Source: Paeniroseomonas aquatica (lineage in GTDB: Bacteria > Pseudomonadota > Alphaproteobacteria > Acetobacterales > Acetobacteraceae). Taken from it: a stretch of DNA of 50,956 bases. The first letter of the stretch is position 1, and each line of letters opens with the position of its first letter. The position numbers were made by a program, and so were the translations under genes. The stretch covers positions 1,122 through 52,077 of the forward strand of contig NZ_JAUFPN010000080.1 of NCBI RefSeq assembly GCF_030409335.1, written 5' to 3'. The notes under the pieces were generated by a model, which was not told the DNA's origin, did not search any database, and was given only the letters and a program-made list of their open reading frames with translations. Positions 1 through 10,207 of the stretch are shown here, piece after piece.

Positions 1-221
1 CCGGTGCCGATGCCGTGCCGGTCCGCCACCACCTTGGCCAACGCCCCAGGCGCCAGGGTCTCGCTCACGATCCGCAGCTTGTCCTCGGCCGACCAACTGC
101 GACGGCGGACCGTCCGGACCCGAACCTCCACGCCAGAGCCGGCACCACGCCGTACCGAAGCCTTACGCGCCTCGTAAGCGCCGCCTACGAGCTCAGCCGC
201 CATGTCCGTGTCGTCTGCCAT
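1..221 (-). CDS. tnpA: IS66-family accessory transposase TnpA, N-terminal part
   Basis: The minus strand translates from an ATG at 221 without a stop to the window edge: about 73 residues starting MADDTDMAAELVGGAYEARK and reaching RRRSWSAEDKLRIVSETLAP, then VVADRHGIGT. The basic stretch followed by W-S-x-E-x-K-x-R-I-V-x-E is the classic helix-turn-helix start of IS66 TnpA (IS3 OrfA-like) proteins, which bind the element ends and are required for transposition. The gene is cut by the window boundary, so intactness cannot be judged. It is transcribed away from the porin at 289. Confidence 0.7.
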   Translation of the reverse strand, partial: MADDTDMAAELVGGAYEARKASVRRGAGSGVEVRVRTVRRRSWSAEDKLRIVSETLAPGALAKVVADRHGIGT

Positions 222-280
222 GCCCACGACATCGGCCAGAACCAGCCATCAGCTCAAGGCGGGCAACAGCTGACGGTTAC
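1..280 (-). mobile_element. End of an IS66-type insertion sequence (partial, runs off the window)
   Basis: The minus strand from about 280 to the window edge reads as the left end of an IS66-family element: a terminus starting GTAACCGTC (complement of 272-280), then the tnpA start. IS66 ends commonly begin GTAA and the family makes 8-bp target duplications. The 8 bases ggattgcc (281-288) between this terminus and the porin ATG could be one copy of such a duplication; the other copy would lie outside the window. The terminus position is inferred, the transposase reading frame is seen. Confidence 0.5.
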
Positions 281-288
281 GGATTGCC

Positions 289-1686
289 ATGCGTAACACC
301 ATTTTGGGCGGAACCGCGATTGTCGGCCTGTCCTTGCTGATGCCTGCCTCGTCCTGGGCACAGGAGGCACCCTCGGTACGGATCGGCGGCTTCTTCCGTG
401 CCTATTACGGCAATACGCAGCAGTCCGGCCGCAACTCCACCGTGCCGAGCACCCTGGCCACCGGCGTCGGCAGCGCCACCGGCAACCTGCCCGCCAATGG
501 CGCCAATATCGCGCGGCTGTCGAAGAACGACTTCAGCACCGATGCCGAGGTCCGCGTCCTGGTCAACGGCAAGACCGCCAACGGCCTCAACTACGGCGCC
601 GTGGTCGAGATCGCCTTCAACCAGCAGGAAGGCCGCAACATCGTCCAGCAGCGGGCGAGCACCGGCAAGTCGACCGCCAGCATCGACGAGGCCTATGCCT
701 TCGTCAGCAGCCCGCGGCTGGGCCAGATCCGCTTCGGCGACGAGGATGGCCCGGTTGGCGGCCTGATGAACAGCGGCGTGGTGACCAACTTCGGCTCCGG
801 CGGCATCTATGGCGACCGGGAGTCCTTCGTCACCCGCCAGGCCAATGCGCGGACCATGACCTCGCCCGGCGCGCTCGGCGACAGCACCAAGATCATCTAC
901 CTCTCGCCGCAGGTCTTCGGCTTCGACTTCGGCGCCAGCTACGCCGCCAACTACAACGAGGGCGAGGACACCGGCTGCTCGACCAACCAGTCCAGCGGCT
1001 GGTGCGACAGCGCCTATGCCTTCACCGGCGCCAGCGCCATCGGCATCCCGGCGGCCGGCGGCGGCTTCGCCGCGCGGCGCAACGAATACCAGGCCGCCCT
1101 GCGCTGGCGCGGCAGCCTGGCCGGCGTCGGCCTGGCCGTGACCGGCGGCTACCTCGGCGCGGGCGCCGCCCGCGAGCTGACGCTGGCCGGCACCCAGGCG
1201 CGGGTCTTCAACAACCTGAACGTCTTCCAGGTCGGCGCCCAGGCTACCGCCTACGGCGTCACCGTCGGCGCCCAGTACGAGCATGGCGACTCCAACTACT
1301 TCTGGGGCAATACGCTGCGCGGCGACCGGCCGATGGACCAGTTCTTCACCGGCGCCAGCTATACCGCCGGCCCCTTCTCCTTCGGCGCCAACTACGTCAT
1401 CGGCACCTTCGAGGGCGCCAGCCGCGGCAGCTTCAGCGCGGCGCAGGCCGATGCCTCCGGCGGGCGGAGCAACTTCGCCGCCAATCCCGCCGGCGCCGCC
1501 ATCATGCGCCGCATCGGCTACGGCATCGGCGGCAACTACCGCCTGGCGCCGGGCCTCGACCTGCTGGCGGAATACAGCAGCTATACCATCGCCGAGCGCG
1601 GGCGCGACTTCGACCCCTCCAATGCCGGGGTGCAGGACCGCTCGACCACCAAGGTCTTCCTGGTGGGGACGCGGCTGGCCTTCTGA
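289..1686 (+). CDS. Outer-membrane porin (Gram-negative porin family)
   Basis: A 465-residue protein with a clear Sec signal peptide (MRNTILGGTAIVGLSLLMPA, cleavage predicted after SSWA, before QEAP). It then shows alternating Gly/aromatic beta-strand repeats such as RIGGFFRAYYGN, FDFGASYAANYN, YEHGDSNYFWG and SFGANYVIG. It ends in Phe (GTRLAF), the C-terminal aromatic residue that BamA recognises in outer-membrane barrels. Together these indicate a trimeric general diffusion porin of the kind common in Acetobacteraceae. Two cysteines (in CSTNQSSGWCD, about residues 230-238) may bridge an external loop. There is no convincing Shine-Dalgarno before the ATG, perhaps because an IS66-type end lies only about 8 bases upstream. 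Substrate is unknown. Confidence 0.9.
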   Translation: MRNTILGGTAIVGLSLLMPASSWAQEAPSVRIGGFFRAYYGNTQQSGRNSTVPSTLATGVGSATGNLPANGANIARLSKNDFSTDAEVRVLVNGKTANGLNYGAVVEIAFNQQEGRNIVQQRASTGKSTASIDEAYAFVSSPRLGQIRFGDEDGPVGGLMNSGVVTNFGSGGIYGDRESFVTRQANARTMTSPGALGDSTKIIYLSPQVFGFDFGASYAANYNEGEDTGCSTNQSSGWCDSAYAFTGASAIGIPAAGGGFAARRNEYQAALRWRGSLAGVGLAVTGGYLGAGAARELTLAGTQARVFNNLNVFQVGAQATAYGVTVGAQYEHGDSNYFWGNTLRGDRPMDQFFTGASYTAGPFSFGANYVIGTFEGASRGSFSAAQADASGGRSNFAANPAGAAIMRRIGYGIGGNYRLAPGLDLLAEYSSYTIAERGRDFDPSNAGVQDRSTTKVFLVGTRLAF

Positions 1687-1701
1687 CCCGGCGGCGGCGG
1701 C

Positions 1702-1726
1702 GCGGCCGGCTCAGTAGCCCGGCCGC
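1702..1726. terminator. Bidirectional stem-loop between convergent porin and SDR genes
   Basis: GCGGCCGG (1702-1709) and CCGGCCGC (1719-1726) form a perfect 8-bp stem around a 9-base loop between the convergent porin and SDR genes, overlapping the SDR stop. No U-tract is visible, as is common in high-GC genomes. Confidence 0.5.
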
Positions 1727-2502
1727 GGCGTCAGCTCCATCACCACCTGGTCGAGCCCGCCATCGACCAGGATCTCGCCGCCGGTGACGTAGCTGGACCT
1801 CGGGCTGGCGAGGAAGATGACCGCATCGGCGATGTCCTGGGCGGTGCCGATGCGGCGGGCGGGCAGCATCGCCTCGCGCCGCTCCTTGACGCCGGGCGCC
1901 TGGTAGAAGGTTTCGGACATCGGCGTCCGGATCAGCCCGGGGCTGACGATGTTGCTGCGGATGCCGTCCGGCCCCCATTCCAGGGCGAGCTGGCGGGAGA
2001 GCATCGCCACCGCCGCCTTGCTCGGGCTGTAGCCGCCGCTGCGCGGCTGCGGGTTGGAGGCGGCGACGGAGGCGATGTGCACCAGCGCCGCCGGGCGGCC
2101 GAGCATCTGCGGCCGGAAGGCCTGGGCGCAGAGGAGGTAGCCGGTCAGGTTCACCGCCAGCAGGGTGTTCCACTGCTCGAGCGGGAGGTTGGCGAGCGGC
2201 CCGGCGCGGAGGATGCCGGCGTTGTTCACCAGGATATCGGCGGGGCCGAGCTTGTCGGCGGAGGCGCGGGCGGCATCGGCGATGCTGGCCTCGGAACCGG
2301 TATCGCAGGCAATGGCGGCGACCCGGCCGCCGGCGGCCTGGAGCTGCGCCTCGATGGCGCGCAGCCCGTCGCGGTCGCGGTCCAGCAGGGCGACGGCGGC
2401 GCCGGCCTCGATGAAGGCGGTGGCGATGGCGCGGCCCATGCCGCCCGCGGCCCCGGTGACGACGGCGATCCTGTCGGCGAGGCCAAGCCAGTCCGTGTTC
2501 AT
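1711..2502 (-). CDS. SDR-family NAD(P)-dependent oxidoreductase
   Basis: A 263-residue classical short-chain dehydrogenase. The Rossmann cofactor motif TGAAGGMGRA is at residues 17-26, NNAG is near residue 91, and the catalytic Ser and YxxxK appear as HIASVAAS and YSPSK. The C-terminal segment FLASPRSSYVTGGEILVDGG is the family signature. It reduces or oxidises a hydroxyl/carbonyl group with NAD(P)H in the cytoplasm; the substrate cannot be read from sequence. Length is typical. It converges with the porin and is separated from hemB by about 56 bases, so it may be transcribed with the metY-hemB pair. Confidence 0.93.
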   Translation of the reverse strand: MNTDWLGLADRIAVVTGAAGGMGRAIATAFIEAGAAVALLDRDRDGLRAIEAQLQAAGGRVAAIACDTGSEASIADAARASADKLGPADILVNNAGILRAGPLANLPLEQWNTLLAVNLTGYLLCAQAFRPQMLGRPAALVHIASVAASNPQPRSGGYSPSKAAVAMLSRQLALEWGPDGIRSNIVSPGLIRTPMSETFYQAPGVKERREAMLPARRIGTAQDIADAVIFLASPRSSYVTGGEILVDGGLDQVVMELTPRPGY

Positions 2503-2558
2503 GGTGAACCCTCCCGTTTGCCGCGATGAGACGCGGGGCGGGAGGGGTGGTCAAGGGG

Positions 2559-4867
<2,309 letters not shown>

Positions 4868-5190
4868 CATGGCCTCCGTGCTTGGTTCTCTCCGCTGCCG
4901 CGAGTCGTGCCACTTGTTGGGGCCTGGCGGAAGGGGCGAGGGCACGACGCAGCGCCGGCCGGTACTGTCTCGGCGAGCCCGGCCAGACGCGATGCTGCGC
5001 AGCTGGGTCAAGGCACGGTCAAGCCACCCATTCATTTGTTCCTTTTTTATTCATCATACGTTCCATATACTGCTGCCGGCGGCCAAGGCGCGCCTGCATC
5101 TGTAAATCTAAGATAATGGTTTTGTCATTAATTTACCTGAGTCGGTCAACTAAGGAGCAGTAAGAAGGTTGGGTAAATCGCTTTACAGTC
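4868..5190 (-). promoter_or_regulatory. metY 5' leader with a long-loop hairpin and AT-rich upstream region
   Basis: On the minus strand the leader of the metY-like gene contains GTCGTGCC (4941-4948) and its exact complement GGCACGAC (4904-4911), an 8-bp stem around 29 bases, about 36 bases before the start codon. The stretch 5040-5190 is AT-rich compared with its surroundings and is the likely promoter region. The position suits a regulatory leader for a methionine gene. I do not see the conserved core of SAM-II or of SAM-I, so I do not name it. Confidence 0.35.
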
Positions 5191-6003
5191 CTATTTTTCC
5201 TCGGTTTTTACCTCCCGCCACGCCGCTTCCATGGCTTCCAGATCGACATCGGCCGGTGTCAGTCCAGATCGCGCCAAACGTGCCTCCACGCCTTGGAAAC
5301 GCCGTTCGAATTTGGCATTGGCGCCGCGCAGGCACTCTTCAGGGTCCAGCTCGAGCTTCCGCGCCAGATTGGCGAGCACAAACAACAGGTCGCCCACTTC
5401 GTCCGCCATGCGAACCGGGTCGGCACCTGGAAGTTCGACCCGGAGCTCGGCTGCTTCCTCCTCCAGCTTGTCGAGAACGCCGCCGACGTCCGGCCAATCG
5501 AAACCGACCCGGGCCGCCCGACGGGTCAGCTTCGCAGCACGGGTGAGGGCAGGGAGGTTGACCGGTACCCCCGCCAGCGTACCGGCTTTGGCCCGACTGG
5601 CCCGTTCCTCGGCCTTCTGGACCTCCCAGGCGTTGCTTTGGGACATGACGTCGCGTGCGGTAGCTTCACCGAAAACGTGTGGATGGCGCCGGACCATTTT
5701 ATCGGAGATTGCGGTGGCAACATCCGCAAAAGCGAAATGCCCTAGTTCCGACGCCATCTGAGCGTGATAGACCACCTGAAACAGCAGATTGCCCAACTCG
5801 TCGAGCAGGGCAGGGAAGTCAGGCCCGCGCTGGATCGCCTCGGCCACTTCATGGGCCTCCTCGAGCGTATAAGGGGCAATCGTCGCGAAATTCTGCACAC
5901 GGTCCCAAGGACATCCGTCTGGCGCCCTGAGCCGCTTCATGATGCCAAGAAGACGCAGCACGGAAGCTTCGGGAGACGCACCTGTATTCGACTGATCGGA
6001 CAC
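5191..6003 (-). CDS. mazG: Nucleoside triphosphate pyrophosphohydrolase MazG
   Basis: A 270-residue protein with the two-domain layout of MazG. The N-terminal half has LRAPDGCPWDRVQ, the EExxE-type LEEAHEVAEAI and DELGNLLFQVVYHAQ. A second copy follows with LEEEAAELR and MADEVGDLLFVLANLARKL. MazG hydrolyses NTPs and dNTPs to NMPs plus pyrophosphate, cleaning the nucleotide pool and lowering (p)ppGpp under stress; the E/D clusters bind Mg. Length matches the family. It is on the same strand as metY but about 320 bases upstream of that gene, so probably a separate unit. Confidence 0.95.
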   Translation of the reverse strand: MSDQSNTGASPEASVLRLLGIMKRLRAPDGCPWDRVQNFATIAPYTLEEAHEVAEAIQRGPDFPALLDELGNLLFQVVYHAQMASELGHFAFADVATAISDKMVRRHPHVFGEATARDVMSQSNAWEVQKAEERASRAKAGTLAGVPVNLPALTRAAKLTRRAARVGFDWPDVGGVLDKLEEEAAELRVELPGADPVRMADEVGDLLFVLANLARKLELDPEECLRGANAKFERRFQGVEARLARSGLTPADVDLEAMEAAWREVKTEEK

Positions 6004-6354
6004 TCAAACCTCCAGCTGCTCAAGGCGACACACTACACACCACCATGCTTTCCGAGTCGGGATGGCCGTCGGTTCAAGCAGGACAGGAATACGGGACGCA
6101 ATGGGGCAGGGGGCGTGTGCCGCGCGATGCCGGTGCTTGGAGACCAAGCCATTTCGGACGGCGATAGCCGCCTCAATGCAATAAAACGGTCGCCGGCGGG
6201 CCGAATCATGGCACCATCGAATCGCGCATGCCCCGCTGGGCTGGCGCCTGTCGGTATCCGGAACTGTGGACCGGGCACGGTGCCGCCGCTCAGGGCCCAT
6301 TTCTGCTGACCTGATATCGCTGCACATCCCTCAATCCGGGTTGGAGGCAAAACG
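6004..6354. other. Divergent intergenic region, no gene recognised
   Basis: This stretch separates mazG (minus) from the membrane-protein gene (plus). Open frames exist on the minus strand, but their composition does not look coding. It presumably holds both promoters. A GGAGG lies 8 bases before the ATG at 6355. Confidence 0.4.
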
Positions 6355-6915
6355 ATGCATGTCGCGGATCGACTCTATCGCTGGAATGCCTGGCTGGACG
6401 GGGCCCAGCCGGGTTGCCGCTTCGACCTGGCGGTCTGGGGCTTCGCAGCGCTGGGGCTGCTGAACCTGCTGCTGACCGTCGCTTTCGGCCTGAGCTTCGG
6501 TATTTTGCTCTTCATTGCCCTGGTGATGCTGAACCTGTTGCGGTTGCCCTATGCGCTCGGGGAACTGCCGGCCGCCGAGGGGTCGCCGGAAGGGGCGGCC
6601 CGGCTCGAAACCTGGCATCGGCAGATCGTCGCCATGCCGGCCCCGGTGTTTTCCCTGCCGACGCTGGGCTTGGCGCTGGCGGCGATCGTCGGCATCGGCG
6701 CTTTGGGATCCATGACCTCCAGACACGGATTGCCATTCGGCGTGCTGTTCCTGCTGACGATGCTGAACGCACTCGTCCTGCTGCGCGGCCGGACGCCGTT
6801 GGCGGCACCGGCGGCGAGGGATATCAGACCGAGGGCGGCAATCGGCCAGGACGGCATGATGGGCGGCCAGGTCCCGCTGGACCATGAGAACCGCGGGAAA
6901 GCGAGCCCGGTCTGA
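6355..6915 (+). CDS. Small integral membrane protein of unknown function
   Basis: A 186-residue protein with four hydrophobic segments: about residues 22-39 (FDLAVWGFAALGLLNLLLTV), 42-60 (FGLSFGILLFIALVMLNLL), 101-119 (LPTLGLALAAIVGIGALG) and 126-142 (FGVLFLLTMLNALVLL). The two hairpins are joined by an acidic loop, and the tail is polar. I do not recognise the family. The start is supported by GGAGG 8 bases upstream, and a strong stem-loop follows the stop, so it is probably a monocistronic gene. Confidence 0.6.
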   Translation: MHVADRLYRWNAWLDGAQPGCRFDLAVWGFAALGLLNLLLTVAFGLSFGILLFIALVMLNLLRLPYALGELPAAEGSPEGAARLETWHRQIVAMPAPVFSLPTLGLALAAIVGIGALGSMTSRHGLPFGVLFLLTMLNALVLLRGRTPLAAPAARDIRPRAAIGQDGMMGGQVPLDHENRGKASPV

Positions 6916-6927
6916 AAGAGCGGGAGA

Positions 6928-6951
6928 GGCGGCCAGCTAAGGCTGGCCGCC
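6928..6951 (+). terminator. Rho-independent-type terminator after the membrane-protein gene
   Basis: GGCGGCCAGC (6928-6937) and GCTGGCCGCC (6942-6951) form a perfect 10-bp stem with a TAAG loop, followed by TTAT. It starts 13 bases after the stop codon. Confidence 0.75.
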
Positions 6952-7091
6952 TTATCCCCAAATATAGAAACCGCATAAGATATATTATGGAAAGAAAAGA
7001 CCTGGGGAGAAGTCTGTGGGAAAGCTGTGGATGAGAGGTTTGGGCTGTTGACCGTGCCCCTGGCGTATCACCCCGGCGTGATCCTACGGCG

Positions 7092-7889
7092 TCACCCCAA
7101 GGGCACTTCGAGCACCATGCCGTCGAAGGCCGGCTCGATGCCTGGCGGCAGATCCCGCCGCAGCCCGGCGTAGTCCATCGCCGTGCCCATATGCGTCAGC
7201 ACCGTGCGGCGCGGCTTCAGCCGGTCGACCCAGGCCAGCACCTGGTCGAGATTGGCGTGGACCTTGTGCGGGCCGTGCTGGAAGCAGCCGACCACCCAGG
7301 TATCCAGCCCCTCGAGCGCCGGCATGCTTTCCTCCGGCAGCATTACGACATCGGTCGAATAGGCAAAGCGGCCGACCCTGATGCCGAGCGTATCCATCAC
7401 CCCATGGTCCTGGCGGAAAACCTCCACCGGCAGCCCGGCCGCCTCGAAGCGATCGCCATAGGCTACCCGCTTCTGCTCCAGCGCCGGCCGGTAGAAGAAT
7501 GGCGGCGTCGGGCCGATAAACGCATAGTCGAAACGATCGTCCAGCTTCTGCATGGTGGTGCGGGTGCCATAGGCGTCCAACGCCTGACCCATGACGCGAT
7601 TCACCTGGCGAAGGTCATCAATGCCGAGGCAGTGGTCGGCATGGGCATGGGTGAAGATGATGGCATCCAGCCGGACAGCGCGGGCCGCCAGCAACTGCTC
7701 CCGCAGGTCCGGTCCGGCATCGATCAGCAGCCGGCGGCCATCCGGCCCTTCCAGCAGCGCGGATGTCCGGGTGCGCCGATTGCGCGGCTCGGTCGGGTCG
7801 CAATCTCCCCAATTGCCCCCCTCGCCTTCCCCGCCCAGCAGCGGCACGCCGCCCGAGCCGCCGCAGCCCAGGATGGTGACGCGCAGCAC
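7092..7889 (-). CDS. MBL-fold metallo-hydrolase (PhnP/Ycf56-like)
   Basis: A 265-residue metallo-beta-lactamase-fold phosphodiesterase-type protein. It begins MLRVTILGCGGSGGVPLLGG, and carries the zinc motif THAHADH near residue 99, the conserved Asp of LIDAGPD, and downstream metal ligands in RQDHGVMDTLG and LTHMG. It is the last gene of the dacC-tmk-holB-metG-tatD operon, 3 bases after tatD. This arrangement with tatD, metG and holB is common in alphaproteobacteria. The physiological substrate is not known; PhnP relatives cleave cyclic ribose phosphates. Confidence 0.88.
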   Translation of the reverse strand: MLRVTILGCGGSGGVPLLGGEGEGGNWGDCDPTEPRNRRTRTSALLEGPDGRRLLIDAGPDLREQLLAARAVRLDAIIFTHAHADHCLGIDDLRQVNRVMGQALDAYGTRTTMQKLDDRFDYAFIGPTPPFFYRPALEQKRVAYGDRFEAAGLPVEVFRQDHGVMDTLGIRVGRFAYSTDVVMLPEESMPALEGLDTWVVGCFQHGPHKVHANLDQVLAWVDRLKPRRTVLTHMGTAMDYAGLRRDLPPGIEPAFDGMVLEVPLG

Positions 7890-7892
7890 GGC

Positions 7893-8666
7893 TCAGGCCG
7901 CCTTGGGGAAGAGGCGGAGAAAATTGTCCGTCGTCAGCGCTTCCACCTCGGCCTGGGTAAGGCCGCGGACCTCGGCCAGCACCTTGGCGGTATGGGCGAC
8001 ATAGGCGGGCTCGCAGCGCTTGCCGCGGCGCGGTACGGGGGCGAGATAGGGGCTGTCGGTCTCCACCAGCAGCCGGTCGGCCGGGACCTCGGCGGCGATG
8101 GCACGGATCTCGGGCGACTTCGGGAAGGTCAGGATGCCGGAGAAGGACAGGTAGCCGCCCATGGCGACCGCCTGCCGCGCCAGCTCGGCGCCCGAGGAGA
8201 AGCAGTGCAGCAGGAAGGCGAAGTCGCCGCCGGCGTCGCGCTCCTCCTGCAGGATGCGGATGATGTCGTCATCCGCCTGGCGGGCATGGATCGCCAGCGG
8301 CAGGCCGGTGGCACGGGCGGCGCGGATATGCCGGCGGAAGCCCTCCGCCTGCACCGCGCGCGGCGACTTGTCGTAGAAATAATCGAGGCCGCTCTCGCCG
8401 ATGCCGATGATGCGTGGATGGTCGGCAAGCGCCACGAGTTCGTCGACCGTGGGCATCTCACCTTCCCCGGCATTGTGCGGATGCACGCCGATGGTGCCCC
8501 AGACATCCGGGTAGCGCTCGGTGAGCGCCTTGACCGCCGGCGCCTGGGACACCCGCACACCGATCGTGACCATACGGCCGACGCCGGCGGCACGGGCGCG
8601 GTCGAGCAAATCGTCGATCTCGGCGTCGGTGAAGTAGTCGAGATGGCAGTGGCTATCGACGAGCAT
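7893..8666 (-). CDS. tatD: TatD-family metal-dependent DNase/hydrolase
   Basis: A 257-residue TIM-barrel hydrolase. N-terminal MLVDSHCHLDYF supplies the HxH metal ligands. IGVHPHNA, IGESGLDYF (Glu ligand), HARQADDD, LLHCFSSGAE and ETDSPYLAPVP (Asp ligand) follow in the usual order. TatD proteins have 3'-5' exonuclease activity in DNA repair and apoptosis-like DNA degradation. It lies 3 bases after metG and 3 before the MBL gene, clearly one operon. Confidence 0.95.
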   Translation of the reverse strand: MLVDSHCHLDYFTDAEIDDLLDRARAAGVGRMVTIGVRVSQAPAVKALTERYPDVWGTIGVHPHNAGEGEMPTVDELVALADHPRIIGIGESGLDYFYDKSPRAVQAEGFRRHIRAARATGLPLAIHARQADDDIIRILQEERDAGGDFAFLLHCFSSGAELARQAVAMGGYLSFSGILTFPKSPEIRAIAAEVPADRLLVETDSPYLAPVPRRGKRCEPAYVAHTAKVLAEVRGLTQAEVEALTTDNFLRLFPKAA

Positions 8667-8669
8667 GGG

Positions 8670-10196
8670 TCAGGCCGCGGCTTCGATCTTGCGAAACAAC
8701 GGTGCGGGCGGCGGCAGCGCGGTGCCTTCCGGCAGCGTCTCGGTTAGGTCCGCCAGCTGGCGCGCCTCGGCCGGGACGCCGAGCTGGTCCAGCATGGCGG
8801 CCATGGTGCCGGGCATGAAGGGCTGCAGCACGGTGGCGAAGACCCGCAGCGCGGTATGCAGGTGGCGCAGCACCGCCGCCATCCGCGGCAGGTCGGTCTT
8901 TTTCAGCGCCCAGGGCTGTTGCCGGGTGATGTAGCCATTGGCCTCGCGAACCGCGTGGAAGATGGTCTCGAGCGCGAGGTGGTACTGCTGGGCGTCGAGC
9001 AACCGGCCGACCGCCCCGGGCAGGCTGTCGAGCAACGCGAAGAGCTCGGCGTCGGCCCCGTTGCGGGCGGCGGCGGCGGGCAGCCGACCGTCGCAATTCC
9101 GCTGGATCAGCGACAGCGTCCGGTTGGCAAGGTTGCCAAGCGTGTCGGCCAGCTCGCCGTTCAGCCGACTGATCATCGCCGATTTCGAGAAGTCGCCGTC
9201 GCTGCCGAAAGGCACTTCCCGCAGCAGGAAGTAGCGGACCGCATCCAGGCCGAACTCGTCGATCAGCGCGATGGGGTCGATGACGTTGCCAAGGCTCTTG
9301 CTGATCTTCTGGCCTTCGTTCGTCCACCAGCCATGCGCATAGACCCGCTTCGGCGGGGCGATGCCGGAGGCCTCGAGGAAGGCCGGCCAGTAGATGGCAT
9401 GGAAGCGGACGATGTCCTTGCCGACGAAATGCACGTCGGCCGGCCAGAAGCGCCATCGCTCGGCCGCCGCATCCGGGTAGCCGGCAGCGGTGATGTAGTT
9501 GGTCAGCGCATCCAGCCAGACATACATGACATGCGCCGGGTCGTTCGGCACCGGCACGCCCCAGGTGAAGCTGGTGCGGCTGATGCTGAGGTCCTGCAGC
9601 CCGGATCTGACGAAGCTGATCACCTCGTTGCGGCGGGAGGCCGGGGCGATGAAGTCCGGGTTGCGCTCGTAGAAGTCCAGCAGCCAGTCCTGCCACTTGG
9701 ACAGGCGGAAGAAGTAGCTGGGCTCCTTCACCCAGGCGACCGGGGCGCCGGAGGGCGCATATTTCACCCCGTCGCGCTCGGTCAGCTCGTCCGGGCCATA
9801 GAAGGCTTCGTCGCGCACGGCGTACCAGCCCTCGTAGGCGCCGAGGTAGATCTCATCGCGCCTCAGAAGCTCGAGCCACAGCGCCTGGCAGGCCGCCTTG
9901 TGGCGCGGCTCGGTGGTGCGGATGAAGTCGTCGTGGGAGAAGCCCATGCGGTCGGCGAGGTCGCGGAAATGCTGGCTCACCTGGTCGGTGAAGGCCTGCG
10001 GGTCCATCCCGGCATCCTGCGCCGCCTTCTCCACCTTCTGGCCGTGCTCGTCCGTGCCGGTCAGGAAGAAGACCTCATGCCCGTCCAGCCGCTTCCACCG
10101 CGCCAGCACGTCGGTGGCGAGCGAGGTATAGGCATGGCCGATATGCGGCCGGTCGTTCACGTAGTAGATCGGCGTGGTCAGGTAGGTCGTGGGCAT
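8670..10196 (-). CDS. metG: Methionyl-tRNA synthetase
   Basis: A 508-residue class I synthetase that charges tRNA-Met. The HIGH motif is in NDRPHIGHAYTSLATDV (about residues 14-30), WLDALTNYITAAGYPD forms part of the methionine pocket, and the KMSKS loop is KISKSLGN (about residue 300). No four-cysteine zinc knuckle is visible, and there is no C-terminal dimerisation domain, so it is the short MetG form found in alphaproteobacteria. It is 11 bases downstream of holB. Because tmk upstream is interrupted by a 24-kb element, transcription of this essential gene must now come from a promoter downstream of or inside that element's left end. Confidence 0.97.
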   Translation of the reverse strand: MPTTYLTTPIYYVNDRPHIGHAYTSLATDVLARWKRLDGHEVFFLTGTDEHGQKVEKAAQDAGMDPQAFTDQVSQHFRDLADRMGFSHDDFIRTTEPRHKAACQALWLELLRRDEIYLGAYEGWYAVRDEAFYGPDELTERDGVKYAPSGAPVAWVKEPSYFFRLSKWQDWLLDFYERNPDFIAPASRRNEVISFVRSGLQDLSISRTSFTWGVPVPNDPAHVMYVWLDALTNYITAAGYPDAAAERWRFWPADVHFVGKDIVRFHAIYWPAFLEASGIAPPKRVYAHGWWTNEGQKISKSLGNVIDPIALIDEFGLDAVRYFLLREVPFGSDGDFSKSAMISRLNGELADTLGNLANRTLSLIQRNCDGRLPAAAARNGADAELFALLDSLPGAVGRLLDAQQYHLALETIFHAVREANGYITRQQPWALKKTDLPRMAAVLRHLHTALRVFATVLQPFMPGTMAAMLDQLGVPAEARQLADLTETLPEGTALPPPAPLFRKIEAAA

Positions 10197-10207
10197 CGCT
10201 GCTTCTT

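Noticed and set aside
4868-5035. N-terminal extension of the metY-like protein to 5035
   Set aside because: It does not resemble the family, and a good Shine-Dalgarno serves the ATG at 4,867.
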